Shown: positions 45,809 through 57,685, counted from the first letter of the stretch. The stretch is DNA of 64,000 bases from Takakia lepidozioides (GCA_030704615.1 CM060732.1:14138001-14202000), one strand, 5' to 3'. The notes: generated from the letters alone by a model not told the origin. Numbers and translations: made by a program.

Positions 45809-46659
45809 GCTTGGCTTGCGGTCCACATACAATGGTACGCCCATCCTTTTCGGATAGTAGAACTGTACTGCTGCCAGTACCTCAGACTCTGGCCACAGAA
45901 AGGTCCGACATATGTCTTGCCTACCAGTAACCTGTTTTGATCGAACTAAGATATTACTATATCGTTCACTTGTTTCCACGTGCATGTATTTTTGTATGTT
46001 GGAGGGTTCATGTTTTTCTGCTTTCCGAAAACTTGCTGTCCTCATTCGACCTCCGACAAGGAAATGCGGCGCCGAATTTCCAAGTATCGTCGTAGGTACC
46101 CCCAGAGGCGGCCTTCGCCAACACCAAACCGCTCCGAAATTTCGCACGTGCGAACCCTAATGCGGCACCCTATTTCCCAGTTCAGTTGCAAACCTTTCCC
46201 GCCGAATACCCGAAGAAGACAGAATTGTGAAGTACTGCAGACTGTATTGGTGCAGACTCCATTGGGTCAATCACGGCAAAAGGGTCAGCTTCATTCCAAT
46301 GTTAAGGCATGTAAAACCGCGGAATACTCTATACAGGCCAGTATGCGTCGTCCTTTTGCAGTGGTATACTGGATTTCCCGTTGCACGGTCACTTATTTCC
46401 ATGAGCGGATCTAAAAAACCATGAGCGGACTTGTTACTGACGACATATCTTCGCCGCATTACATGATCTGGAACGTCCAAAAACGGCAAGGTCAAATAAA
46501 AAACTATTATTTTAATACTTGTTTAATCTGCCGCATTTCCAAATTTGGAGGAGTCCGCTCATGAAATCCGCGTATCTTAGACTTCGGCTCACCGCTCATG
46601 CGGCTCATGCGGCTCATGGCTCATGGCTCATGGTTTCTGCTCATGAAATAGTAAACCTC
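45809..46659. repeat. right terminal region of element 1
   Basis: There is no gene here. One GAAATGCGGCGCCGAATTTCC-like hybrid palindrome lies near 46,061, and CATGAGCGG occurs twice near 46,402 and 46,431. A run of CTCATG/GCTCATGG words at 46,557-46,650 leads to CTCATGAAATAGTAAACCTC at the end. The terminus mirrors the left one. Confidence 0.75.
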
Positions 46660-46668
46660 TTCCAGATC
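46660..46668. repeat. target site duplication, right copy
   Basis: TTCCAGATC, identical to 32,888-32,896, directly abuts the right terminus. Confidence 0.9.
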
Positions 46669-47700
46669 ACTCATTCATACTACTCCAACCCACTAACTTG
46701 CCCTATGGAACTCGACACATTTGCTAGCCCACATCACATAGATTGCATTTTTGGGGCCACTGATAATGCTACTCAGTATACCTGGGAGGGCCGCGGTCTC
46801 GCTCACCCTCCATCTGGACCCCTCGCCCATGAAGCTCTTCAATGGGCCAAATCTGTTGTGCATTCATCTTCTTATGCTTCAACTATCATCATCCTCACAC
46901 AACAAAACACACCTACCACCTCCCCCCCACTTCTACGCCTCCCTGCTGGGGTCAAGCTATTAGCCACAATTGACCGAAGCCAGCTTAAATATACCCATAC
47001 CCCTCCTTTTCCCAAATACCTCAGGCAAAATGAACCCACCCTAACCCTCATCCTGCATGTCCAAAACCCCCACCACGCTGCCATACCCACACCTTTCTAT
47101 CACAAACTAGAACATCTACTAACTATTACTCATAAAATAAAGGCCATCATCCACCACCCACCTACCCCCCATTGTACAAATATACCTACCCCCTCCCCCA
47201 AATTAAAACAAATAAAGTGGATTGAGGCATTGCAGCGCCCTCCATAGGCCACACCAACAAACCCCCTCCCCCCATTCCCTCATTATACCGGCAATCCTAC
47301 CCCCTCAAATACCCTCCCGCAAACTCTCCTTACACTGATGGATCCCTTACTCAAACTAATGCAGGCTACGGTATCTATCACGCAGGTACGGGGAGAGGGG
47401 TGGCCCTTAGACTTCCTGGCCCTGCAACTATTCTCAGGGCCGAGCTTATGGCCATATATGACGCTCTCCTCCTACTCGATACCTCCCCCCCCCAATACTT
47501 CATCTTCACTGACAGCCTTACCTCCTTATTCCTCATCCGCAACCAAATTGCCCGCCCCTCTTCCCACCACCATCATCATGACCGTAACCTCATCTCAGTC
47601 ATTGTCAACGCTGCCGTTTCTATAAAGCACCCAGTACACCTACTCAGTACGCTCGCACACTGACATTCAAGGGAATTGGAGGCCGACCTCCTCACTTAGC
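46669..47700 (+). pseudogene. retroelement ORF resumes: unknown domain and RNase H
   Basis: The frame interrupted at 32,896 continues here (THSYYSNPLTCPMELD) to a stop at 47,247. After a gap and frame change comes a ribonuclease H domain, which degrades RNA in RNA:DNA hybrids. YTDGSLTQTNAGYG (first Asp, about 47,335), TILRAELMAIYDALLLL (Glu, 47,435) and FTDSLTSLFL (Asp, 47,510) are followed by an alpha-helical tail. It belongs to a non-LTR-like or related retroelement. No reverse transcriptase was found in the window, so the element is deleted or rearranged. Confidence 0.75.
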
Positions 47701-48840
47701 TCGGTGCCACCAAACTCAAAGTTAACCCCACGAACGACCCTATCCACATCGCCCACTCCTATCCCTTCTGGTTTATACACCCAGTTCCGAACCCTACTGC
47801 ACCACGACCCACACGCCATCTCTTGGCCACCCTCACCCGTGAAGCAAACGATCAGGCCGCAACCTCTATCAGTCATACCAAAGTACATATTCGAAAATGG
47901 ACCCAATCCGAGGTATTACACCACAAACTCTCGAACCACTTCTGGCAAACCAAAGCTACCACTCATGCACAAATCCGCCAGACACTCAAATTCAGATACG
48001 CCCAATACATGGGTCACCAACGCAAACACATTTTCTGGCCACATCTCTTTCAATCACCTTACTGCCCACTGTGCTCCACAACCCACAATGCACGTGATAC
48101 CTGGCCGCACCTCCTGAGCCAATGCACGCATCCGGTCATCCATGGTCTTCATTTCACCCGACACAACCAAGCAGTCTGGCATCTCCACAAACTATTCACA
48201 AAACGCGCCGAAACCCGATGGTTCACACTCATTAACGCCGGTACCTTCCAAGGGAGACCACAAGACCACAATGTGCCGCCATGGCTTTTATAACCATGTA
48301 CTTGCACCCGAGTACCCTGCTCATGCCCCGCCCGGCTATGCCTGGACATACTCATTATCCAGGGACTACCCGTTAAAGCCACGCCATCCCCATAGCTCAT
48401 CATCCACTTTATCGAGTTTACATTATGCCATGATCGATACCCCAACGATTCAATCCTGGAAAAGCGACAAAAATACACCCCACTCATTCTTGCAATTCGT
48501 TGGCAGGGATGGAGGACTAGCCCACTCACAGTCATCACTGCCGGAACCCGATGCTGCATACACAACGCCAATATCAATGATTTACATGATAACTTCAAAA
48601 TACCCATTCTCCCAATCCATCAATATTTCAAAGCAATCCATCTTACAGCACTCCGTTCCCTTACAGCCATCATCACCAACAAACGCCAACTTGAAGCTAG
48701 CCCTTCTAGTGCACCCTGGGTCCCCCTGGGAACTCAGGGGGTTCATAGCAACCCTCCCCTCTCTCTCTCCTTGGTTACCTGGTGTCCCATATGAAACCTT
48801 TCTTATTATAGGGCCCACCCCCGAAATGGGGCAGTAGCCA
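47701..48840 (+). pseudogene. C-terminal region of the retroelement with a CCHC site
   Basis: The frame at 47,823-48,293 has IRKWTQSEVLHHKLSNHFW and CPLCSTTHNARDTWPHLLSQC, a C-x2-C-x8-H-x4-C pattern. Such patterns are common after the RT/RNase H part of non-LTR elements. The frame then continues with RQKYTPLILAIRWQGWRTSPLT and ALRSLTAIITNKRQLE up to about 48,730. Several stops and frame changes show decay. The (CT)n tract just after it may mark the 3' end. Confidence 0.6.
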
Positions 48841-48881
48841 TAAGGCGAAGTGGCTCTTAGATACGCCGGCTACGGCCGGAG

Positions 48882-48883
<2 letters not shown>

Positions 48884-48917
<34 letters not shown>
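48884..48917. repeat. (CT)n microsatellite
   Basis: An uninterrupted TC run of about 33 bases at the end of the retroelement remnant. Confidence 0.9.
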
Positions 48918-48919
<2 letters not shown>

Positions 48920-50645
48920 ATTCCAAGGTAAGTCTTGCTGCCACTTTGGAGGGTGATGGCCTCCAAATGGCGGAAGAGAGTACTGTACATTGTGAAGAAT
49001 TTGAATTGTAGCCCACAAGTCTTGACCTTGCTGGTTAAATCTGATTTAGTGGCTATAGTGTCCAAAGCCACATTATCTGATGAAATTGAAGATAGGTAGC
49101 AAAGTTCCTTAAAACTCTCAAGGCTGAGGCGTAATTCCAAGCCTTTTTGGGGACAAGTTATTGGGCTAACCACACACAACAGAGTGTTGTTTGTGTGAAG
49201 GGATTAGTGGAGGATATCTAGAAAACCTGGGTCATTTGTGTATCTCTAGGTAAGTCTTGCTAACAGTTTGTAGGGTTTTTTCCAAAGCAGCGTCTTTCAG
49301 GATTTTTCCATAGTAGTGTGTGTAGGGGTTTTTCCATAGCAGTGTTTGTAGGGTTTGTTTAGGTTTTCCATGACTGTACCAGGTTGCAGGGTCCTTTGTT
49401 CGTGTTTGTAGGGTTTTTATTTTTGTATCAGTTTGTAGGTTTATTTCCAAGGTCATGGTTTTAGGGTTTCTGTTTGTTTTTTGGTAGGTTTTTTTTTTCC
49501 TCGTGTCATGGCCTCCTTGTGGGGTGAAGTCACAGACCCTCGTTGTTCTTGCGAGGGCCCCTCGCTGACAGTCGTCTCAATGTTTGTGTTACCACTTCAG
49601 ATGCTACTTATGTCCAACATCAAATATCCTAAGTCAATGGACTCATATCTTGGAAGGAGGATCACCCTGTCAAACAGGCTAAGTCCTGGCAGAAGAGAGT
49701 AGAGTAGATTGTCAAGGATCTGAATTTTTGTGTACAATTATTGACCCTGCTGGATAAATCCAACTTAGAGGTTGTAGTGTCCAAAGCCATGTCTGTTGCG
49801 AGGAAATTGTATGATGAAAGTGAAGTCAGGCAGCAAGCTTCCTTGAACTTGTTTCCAGTCTGTGACATGGGGGAGGACACCATGGATGAGCTCAAGGGTG
49901 TACACACTCCTGGTAGTAGACTGAAATTTAAACTCATGGCGGGAAGGGTATGTGGGCGCAACCTGAAGACTCGCTTCAGTTTCCGTATCATTGTCCGGGG
50001 TTCTCTCACCAGAGAGACATTCCCCTCAAAACTGTAAGGGAATTGTGCAAGCTTGCACCTCGACAACCAGCATGTAACCCAGTGGTAATGGACACATACC
50101 ACATTGGATGTGGTTGTGGGTTCAAACCACAGTCTGGTGTGTCATGAAGGTGTCCACCTTTCAGCTGGAAGGCGGTAGCCCTTGTGGTGAAGAGACACCA
50201 TAAGTTACGCTCCCTTCGGGAGGCGTCACATTTATTTTTATTTTTTTTGCTTGCACCTCTATTTACCAACTTTCAAAGTCTTGAGGGTCTTGCAGAAGCC
50301 CGGGCCCTATTGGGGGTCAGATATTGGGCTAATCGCAGACAGAGCATAGTGATGCTTGTGTTCATGGATTTGTAGATGATATCTGGAAAGTCCGGGTTAG
50401 TTGTTTATTCCAAGGTAAGTCAAACTACCAGTTGGTAGGCTGATGTCCAAAGCAGTGTCAGTACGGGTTTTTTCATGTGGGTTTTCCATCTCAGCCAAAA
50501 GTTGCAGGGTTTTTCACCACACTCGTGTTTGTAGGGTTTTTCATTTCTGTATCAGTTTGTAGGGTTTTTTTTCCATGCTTGTGTTTGTAGGGTTTCAGTT
50601 TGTTAATTTCTTGGTAGGTTTATAAGATCATACTCGTATCTACAA
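48918..50645. repeat. diverged duplicated segments, GTTTGTAGGGTTTTT repeats
   Basis: Segments with TTCCAAGGTAAGTC, GTCCAAAGCCA and TTGGGCTAA..CAGAG occur twice or three times (48,918-49,250, 49,680-49,800, 50,290-50,440). The short word GTTTGTAGGGTTTTT is scattered over 49,265-49,460 and 50,450-50,620. A 98-residue plus-strand frame at 49,741-50,037 is unrecognised. These look like old copies of one unclassified repeat family. Confidence 0.5.
50062..50248 (+). mobile_element. tRNA-derived SINE with target duplication
   Basis: A 187-bp unit has a pol III B-box-like GGGTTCAAACC (50,116-50,126) and an A-box-like AGTGGTAATGG upstream. The body is shared with 27.4 kb (GTGAAGAGACACCATAAG, CGGGAGGCGTCA), and the tail is T-rich. 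GCTTGCACCTC is repeated exactly at 50,051-50,061 and 50,249-50,259. This is an 11-bp target duplication that defines the ends. Confidence 0.88.
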
Positions 50646-50799
50646 TACAAGAAATGACTAAAAGTGTCTTAGACACATGCTCCGCTCCCCTCGACCTCCC
50701 CCAGACCGTCCGATCAAAACAAAACGGGGGCTACCTCACCCGGGCTCAAAAACGCGAATGGACCTCCCACCTCAACATCTACTATCACTACAAGAAAAG

Positions 50800-51560
50800 G
50801 GGGGGGGGGGGGGGGGTGGGGTTTTCGACACCGCGACGTCGCTAAAAGAGCATTTTGAAGCTGAGGGGGGGCTATTTTTGCGACGCCCTGGAATCGCACG
50901 CCAGTCGCCAGGGCGTCGCTGGAATATTGTCGCATAAATGCGACGGATGGGGGTCGCACGACCCCCTCCTCCTCCAGCGACGCCCCAACGTAGCTACTTG
51001 GCGATCCAGGGTGCTGGCAGGGGCCTCCTTCTAGCGCCGGCTGACCGTCGCTACCACCCAGCCGACGGCGTTGGATGGGGCGACGCCCCGGCGTCACGTC
51101 GTTGTTTTTTTTCATATGCCCGGGTGTCGCATGCTAAAAACAATGCGACCCCCGGACGTCGGATAAGTGAAAAAATCCCGTCGTAGGGGAGGCGGTCTGT
51201 GCGACGCCCGGCCGTGGGTTGGAGCGACTCCCGGAAGTCACATATTTATAAAAATGTTTTTTAAAAGGAAAACGCGGGGCAGGGCGGGAGTGGGAACAGC
51301 TACGCTGCGGCATCGCTCCTAGCGACCCCCGGAGGTCGCCAAGGAAAAAACCAGTTGGGGGGGGGGGGGGTCGGCCGTTGCTACGCAATGGGTTGTGGCG
51401 ACGGCGGGGCGTCGCCTCTTGCGACCCCCTCCCGTGGCGAGCCGGAAATTCCCGTCGCATGGGCGCTGTTGAAAGCGACGCCCTGCCGTGGCATGCCGCT
51501 TGGTGGGGGGGTTGGGGGTGTTTGGGGGTTGATTTTGGGGGGTGAATTAGGGGTGATTTT
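50800..51560. repeat. GCGAC/GTCGC palindrome cluster
   Basis: Many GCGACG, GCGACCCC and GTCGC words form inverted pairs. One is a perfect 12-bp pair, GCGACGCCCTGG ... CCAGGGCGTCGC, at 50,879-50,925. Others are GTCGCATAAATGCGAC (50,930) and GTCGCATGCTAAAAACAATGCGAC (51,127). Poly-G runs are at 50,799-50,816 and 51,357-51,370. No gene is supported. It resembles the promoter palindrome block at 6.7-7.2 kb in base content but has no clear period. Confidence 0.6.
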
Positions 51561-51817
51561 TGGTTTATCCCTGGTTTGTTTTTTGTGTGTTGGAAGACCT
51601 TATAGCTTCCATTGCTCTGATATAACGGGTACATAGCATAGGTTATTGCATAGGTTTGACCAAGCATGAATGAAGGGTGAGGCCGGTGCAACACATCAAT
51701 AAGAGGGAAGATGGAAAGATGGAAATATATGTACAGATGGAAATATATTTAGAAGTAATGAGCTGAAATGCTTTGCTCACAAGGGTTCAGTAGGCTGACC
51801 CTGGGACCTACACGGAC

Positions 51818-52540
51818 TACGAGTCCTCATCCTCATCCTCATCCTCATCCTCATCCTCAGAGGAGTACTCGGAGGTATTCGATGAGCCTGATGACTCCGC
51901 GCCCTTTGCCTGAGCATGTACAGCAAGCAGTGTTCCCCTAACTCCCACGGAGCTCTCATCCAATCCCTGGCCATGACCCCTCCCCCCTCACCCATACTAG
52001 TGCCCTGTAGCGCACTCATCCCCTCTGTGTTGGCCATGTTCTTCATGAGGGCTTGCCAACCATGCTGCTTGGCGTAGTCGTACTCTATCGGAGATGGCTT
52101 CCTTTCCTATACATGCCACAAATTAAAGTTAGTTCCTCACGATGATGGAGCGAGAAAGAAGACATAACAAAATACATAGGGAAGTATGACTTACAAATCG
52201 TAAGATAAAACCCCTCGATCCGCCGGGGCCCACTTGTGCGTGCCATTTCTGAAGGTTTGGCTGGTGAAATGCTTGTTCAACAGCCATGTTGTGTAAGTCA
52301 TGGTTTAATCTTCCACTACAGCCAGTGGGATAAACCACATAGAGAAATCAAAGGACTTCGGTTGTAGCCATATGTGTACACAACAGAAAGAGAAGACTTG
52401 CTCATTATTTGGTACACGATGCTCAATTTCACCAGCTTTGCAATTGCATCATCCTCCTCAAAGTCACATCTCTCATTGAATTGACTTGCCAACAGCTGCT
52501 TACAATGTCTCTCAAGATCCTGGTTGAGTCACAATTGTGC
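51818..52540 (-). CDS. unrecognised gene fragment with acidic tail
   Basis: The minus strand shows plausible exon pieces. QDLERHCKQLLASQFNERCD lies at about 52,520, MAVEQAFHQPNLQKWHAQVG at 52,287-52,200, and ALMKNMANTEGMSALQG at 52,060-52,010. An acidic end (SSEDEDEDEDEDEDS) terminates at a TAG at about 51,818, with a (CCTCAT)n run underneath. Possible splice sites lie between them, but I could not fix a gene model. No known domain is seen. Acidic C-termini are often found in nuclear proteins. Confidence 0.35.
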
Positions 52541-52735
52541 ATTAGGATCTGGACAATGTCATACTATGAACATTGATGTGATTCGTGTTGGGGCAGTGTT
52601 GGGTACAGTTCAGCACAAACCCACCTCCTTGGTTGCTTTGCCTTGAGTCATCAACACAAAATATGTAAGGAACACTTCTTTTATAACCTGCAAAATGAAT
52701 ACAGTATGTTACTTTGTCCAGGGCAACACTATCCT

Positions 52736-52737
<2 letters not shown>

Positions 52738-52782
<45 letters not shown>
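52738..52782. repeat. 45-base poly-T tract
   Basis: An uninterrupted run of T. It could be the poly-A tail of a minus-strand retroposon, or a tract whose length is unreliable. No SINE or LINE body was recognised beside it. Confidence 0.85.
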
Positions 52783-53089
52783 CTGTCCTCATCCGTCCCA
52801 CCTATCCGTTTCTTGGATGGATATCCCCACCCCAAAAAGTATGGTTGGGTATTACCGCGGAATGTGCGCGCATTTCCGCGGATTCAGCCTTCCCTACCTA
52901 ACCTCGTAGTTCCGCGTGGAACCACGACAGAGCCCAGGGTAGTTTTGAATATTTCCCCTCTTCATTGACAGTTCGGCACGGAACTGTCTGCCTGGACACG
53001 TTTTTATTATTTTTATTTTTAAATAAATAAATAAATTTATTAAAACATTTGAGTTAGATTACGATTTTTGAGTATTGTCCCTTGTCATT

Positions 53090-53310
53090 GACAGTTCGGC
53101 ACGGAACTGTCTGCCTGGACTTCTTTGACAGTTCCACACGGAACTCTCTGCCTCGACATCTTTGACAGTTCGGCACGGAACTGTCTGCCTAGACTTCTTT
53201 GACAGTTCCACACGGAACTCTCTGCCTCAACATCTTTGACAGTTCGGCACGGAACTCTCTGCTTGGACTTTTTTGACAGTTTTGCACGGAATTGTTTGCC
53301 TGGACACACA
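53090..53310. repeat. 37-bp satellite with alternating units
   Basis: GACAGTTC starts recur at 53,090, 53,127, 53,164, 53,201, 53,238 and 53,275, exactly 37 bp apart. Units with CGGCACGGAACTGTC alternate with CACACGGAACTCTC, which makes a 74-bp higher-order period. Each unit has 8-bp arms GACAGTTC/GAACTGTC. An isolated unit lies at about 52,969. No coding content. Confidence 0.88.
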
Positions 53311-55768
53311 CAAACTTTAATTTACATGTGATTATTTAATATCCCGAGGGTTTGTGGATCTTTAAAAAATTCCGCGCGGAACTGACAACACTGACACTTT
53401 CAACCTTGCATTATGTCCTCGTTTCATCGTATAACACTACCTGGTTTTCCGCATACTATTACTTCCGCGGCTTTGCAACGATTGCAGCCTACAGTGTCCA
53501 TTTTTTGACGTAAATGCGTCATTTTTCCTGTACATAGTTTGTTGGTTTTGATCTATAATCTTATATTTCTATGAATTTCTTAAAAGGGACTCACAACATT
53601 GTACCTATCTACATGTAGTATCTACCTTCTCAGACTTGCCCCCAAAAATCGTTATCTCTAGAAGTAATGGACTTTAGGAAAAGTCCATAAGCTTTTGTTA
53701 CAGTCCATAGAAAACTTGTTATGGACTCATTATCTGTTAGATTTTGTAACATAATTGGAATAAAGGACTTGTCTACTCCCTTGCTATTATGATAAAGAAT
53801 CTAGTGTGAGAGTTTTTTAACATTTTTACTCATTAAATTAAATTTTATGTACTTTATCAACCTACCAATAACAACCATTTTCATAAAGTCCTTTACAATA
53901 TGAAAACCAAAACACCCCATGAGCTGTCTTCATTAAATACAACTATTTGTTATAGATGAAGGGTGGCCCAAGGTCAAATTTTCAAAAACATGTACTTTTG
54001 TGATTATGGTCAAGTTTGGATTACGTCACTGATGACACGTGACGGCATATATCCTCCATAACATCTTTCTTTTTCCCATTTGAAATGACAGTATCCCAAC
54101 AATAGACGTTCCACATGATATAGTGCAAGTGAATCCATGTTTTGGTTTGTTTTCACGATTTTTGTTTTTTTATCTTATGTACTTTTATGTAGGCCACATC
54201 TTCAACTTTTTGGTCCACTCTTCGTTGCAACTACCTTTCGGGATATTGTGCAACTTTCCGCGGACATAAGGTATGCACCGCCTATTGTCGTGACTTTCAC
54301 CACCCACCCACTTGCAATAATCCAAGCTCCACCTAAATACTTTCATTTTCATTGTACATAGTTGTTTTTATCAGTATCTTACGTATCCCGGACCTGTTCC
54401 GAGCCTGAACCAAAATATTCCCCAGAATATCTCCCTGACTCGAGCATGACCCGGACGAGCTGCTCACCGCTCACGCTCAACATATCCGCCCCCGGTTCAC
54501 CACACCACATCGAATTGCAACATATGTGTCACGCACCTCACTTTGGTAACTCCCCCCTTAAATCATAGTTACTCGCTTCGATGCGCGCGCTAACTCCCAC
54601 ACTGGCCGCCAGGCCAACTCGGAGCTTCGGCTGCTCACCGGGGCATAATGGCCCCCCTTTGCTCTTCCACGAGACCCTCACACACTTTGGGCCTAGTGGA
54701 AATTCCCTTTGATTGTTGGCAGTCCGGAGCAGCTCCCCACACCTTGGTCGCTTTCGGGCTCTCACGCTTACTCACTAGCTTTTTGTCTTCAACAGGCTTG
54801 CACCGTTCTCAGGGTTACTACTCCCTATATATACTTATGTAGGTGTCCGCGGGGGTTCCACAAACGGCCAAGTCCAAATCTGGTGCACCACCACCTAGAC
54901 CCTTGACTTCCTCTGATGAGTTGCGGTGAGTCTTGGCCCACCCACCATGGCCCCAATGGATAGTGGTGAGTCCCATGACTCCCCACGACTCCCACCACAA
55001 GGCCTCAGCCTCATGGTGAGTCCTATGCCACCCCCACTACGACTTCCTACGCTACCACCACCCCTCATGGAGTCCCCCCACCGCAACCCGGTTTGCGGGG
55101 CTCCACCTAGTGAGCGCCTCCGCCTCCCTGAGTGCCTTCGGCACTCAAGGGTGCTTCAGCCCCCTTTCCTATTCACTATCGCTGCCCCCACCACAGGGGC
55201 AGCCCATCTTGTGTCCCGACCCCTTGCCCTCAAGGCAAAGGGCCGCGACACACAACCCTACCAACGAGGAGTCGGTGTCCTCATCGACTTGTCTTTTTTT
55301 GTGAAAACTAACATCCAAGTTGTGGCGTCCCACATCAAGGAGTTTGTTTCCGTACCATGGCATCCCATGACAAAGAACCAAACCCCCACTTGACTCTACT
55401 CCCCATTAGCTAGTTTGGCCGACTTCCTCTGAGTCACGGCCAAGGGTGGAGCTTGGGAAGCTGCACCTGGTGCACTCTTCTTGGCCCTCTTCATGGCTAA
55501 GGAACGATCCTCTTCGAGGATCGAATTGCCTTACTGCAACAACATTGCTTGCGACTACTCGTGATGCCGCTGTGTGCCATCACCTTGAGCATGGGTTCGC
55601 TTGAACCCCTTTGACTAGGAAGATGACCTTGAACCAACCGCTTCGTCCTGAGGTTACACGATTATAGTACGGGAATGGAAGCACGTAGCTTCCGCGTTAG
55701 CCCGCACTACAAGACAACCCCTTCGATAGCCAGGTGCGCACTAGCACGTGAACTCCCAAATAAGACGC
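53311..55768. other. non-coding stretch, no supported gene
   Basis: AT-rich to about 54,300, then GC-rich with repeated GTGAGTC..ATGACTCCCC..CCAC words near 54,920-55,090. A 155-codon frame (54,926-55,393) is proline-rich and unrecognised. Nothing here supports a gene model. Homology to element 1 begins abruptly at 55,769. Confidence 0.4.
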
Positions 55769-56683
55769 ACAGACGTGGAGGGCATAGTGCTCGACCTCAT
55801 CTGTGGGACAAGTATGCAGAATCTTGATCTATGCTGTTCTGCAAATTCTCGTTAGGATGTAGTTCGCAACATCTGAAGCGCCATGTTGTAATGTGTGAAT
55901 GGCATTGTAACAGGTGCCTCAATGTGGGCTGGGCGGTTTTCCGACCGGCACCTCTTTGCCTACGAGGAGGATTCATCCGTGTGGGGATCCCATCTGGAAG
56001 GGCTGCAACGGAATGTTAAGGCTCCCAACAGAGCGGAAGTCTCCTCGGATTCGTCGGAGTCCGAGGAAGACACAGTGGACATTGATGCGGAGGAGAACCC
56101 GGAATACGAGTGAGTGCAAACATTGTAAGTTTGCAAAGCCTTCTGGGTCATTTTTGTCAAACCAATTTCCGGACTGTGGTTCTCATTAGTCTCGTTGATG
56201 ATTGTCATGTGCAAGATTGCAGGGTCCGGGTCGAAACATGTAGGGCCTACACTTCCTGCCAGGAAGAATGTCTCGTTCTTTGCGAGGGCCGACTTCATGA
56301 CGAGCCCGGTGAGGGACTACTCCCTTCCTAGTTATGCAGCTAATCTCGCAAATACAGCGATTAGAAGAAGTGAGAATCCCAGTAAAGTAGAGCAGATTTT
56401 GGAGAGGGCTAGGGAGGACAGAATGATAAGGAAAGAGTTGGCAGCAGCTCAGACAGGTAGACGGGTACGAAAGTACATGTGTGATTCAGCGGATGAGAGC
56501 GACGCAGACAGGGAGGAAGACGACCCAACGGAGGTGAGATGGACAGTTCTGCAAGGGGAAGATGGGATTTTTGAAAGCCTGGCCAACGAGCAGTCCGCTG
56601 GAGATGAGAAAGGCAATGAGGGGGTGGAGGCGGAGCAGGACAGTCTAGAACAGGATGAGGATTCGGATGATTTTCAAGATTAA
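55769..56683 (+). pseudogene. 3' end of the ParB/methyltransferase gene, truncated copy
   Basis: Corresponds to the last part of exon 8, exon 9 (55,912-56,107, with ASMWAGRFSDRHLFAYEED) and exon 10 (56,213-56,683). The exon 8 donor has changed from GGTATG to AGTATG. The reading frames of exons 9 and 10 remain open. Everything upstream is missing, so it cannot make the enzyme. Confidence 0.85.
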
Positions 56684-56819
56684 TAGAATTTTAATGAAGT
56701 CTCTGTAAATGTAAATTCTCTTCCAGAGTATATAAAGGAAATTCTCCCCGACATTTGTGACCCCTCTCCAGTGTGCATTCCAGCCACAATCGCCCAAACC
56801 ACGACGCTCCCAAAATCAG

Positions 56820-57440
56820 AAATGGGGCACCGCATTTCCAAAATTTTGGCAATTCTAAAAACCTCTTTAGGAAATGCGGCACCGCATTTCCAAAACAGGG
56901 GAGGGACTAAATTTTCCATTTCAATGTTGGCATAGTAAAAAGTAATCGGCCGATTGGAAATGCGGTGCCGCATTTCCAAAATTTCCTTTGTCCACACTAA
57001 GTCGATGACGGACATGGAAATGCGGCGCCGCATTTCCAGAACGGACATCGCAATTTGTCCATTTGCAGACCCTATCACGGAAATGCGGCAACGCATTCCA
57101 TCGCGCTGGTCGGAAATGTCACACTTTCCGAAGTGTTGGACGGAAATGTGGCACCGCATTCCCTTGTCCAAAAAGAAGTTTCCATTGCCAAGCTGGAAAT
57201 GCGTCGCCGCATTTGCAATGCCAACCTCGTTGTCTGTCCAATTTATAGACCCGTGTTGGTATTTCGTGTACCTGGAAGGAAATGATGCACCGCATTCCAT
57301 TGTCCGACACTGAAATGCGGTTCATACATTTCCATGTCGGCATTGAAATGCGGCACCGCATTTCCTTGTCCGACATGGAAATGCGGTGCCGCATTTTGAT
57401 GCCGACTTGGAAATGCGGTGCCGCATTTCAATGCCGACAT
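56820..57440. repeat. GAAATGCGGNNCCGCATTTC palindrome cluster in element 2
   Basis: About 14 palindromes, the inverted counterpart of 34,553-35,340. Individual copies differ from their partners, mainly at the central dinucleotide and by small indels. Confidence 0.88.
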
Positions 57441-57611
57441 GGCGTTACTCTGGTATATTCTTGACACATGACTCTCATACCGGTTACTCTGGTATATTCA
57501 TCCGGACAGACAAATTGTAGAAATGAGACATCAAATTGTAAACAGTGGGCCAATTCCGACAGTTATTCAACAGAATGAAACACAATCACACAGAAGTGAG
57601 GTACGATGGGT

Positions 57612-57619
57612 TTATTGAT
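57612..57619 (-). terminator. polyadenylation signal of the 233-residue cargo gene
   Basis: ATCAATAAACCC on the minus strand, about 70 bp after the stop codon. Confidence 0.5.
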
Positions 57620-57685
57620 CGGACACGATGTCTCACATTTACCAGCTGCAGACAAAACTAAGCCCTTCCTCCTTCTACATGGGCT

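Larger units (their letters stand above)
32897..46659. mobile_element. giant MULE transposon with cargo genes, element 1
   Basis: It is 13,763 bp long. The left end is GGGGGCTGCTATTTCATGAG; the right end, reverse complemented, is GAGGTTTACTATTTCATGAG. Both ends carry clusters of CATGAGC. A perfect 9-bp duplication flanks it. Cargo from left to right: a frameshifted gene of unknown family, a palindrome cluster, a ten-exon ParB/methyltransferase gene (leftward), a 31-copy phased palindrome array, and a MULE/SWIM transposase (rightward). It disrupts a retroelement frame. The preserved duplication and the intact ten-exon gene indicate a recent insertion. Confidence 0.93.

Noticed and set aside
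50080-50150. A genuine tRNA gene
   Set aside because: Only box-like promoter words are present, with no cloverleaf. The unit has an internal-repeat body, T-rich tail and target duplication, so it is a SINE.
51613-51630. Primer binding site (ATATCAGAGC on the minus strand) of another LTR element
   Set aside because: The match is partial, and no gag, protease or LTR copy lies in the expected direction.
52643-52968. ORFs with poly-Phe or poly-Lys
   Set aside because: They are created by the 45-base T tract.
54926-55393. A 155-codon proline-rich gene
   Set aside because: Low-complexity composition, no domain, no splice or promoter support, and overlap with a repeated GTGAGTC motif.
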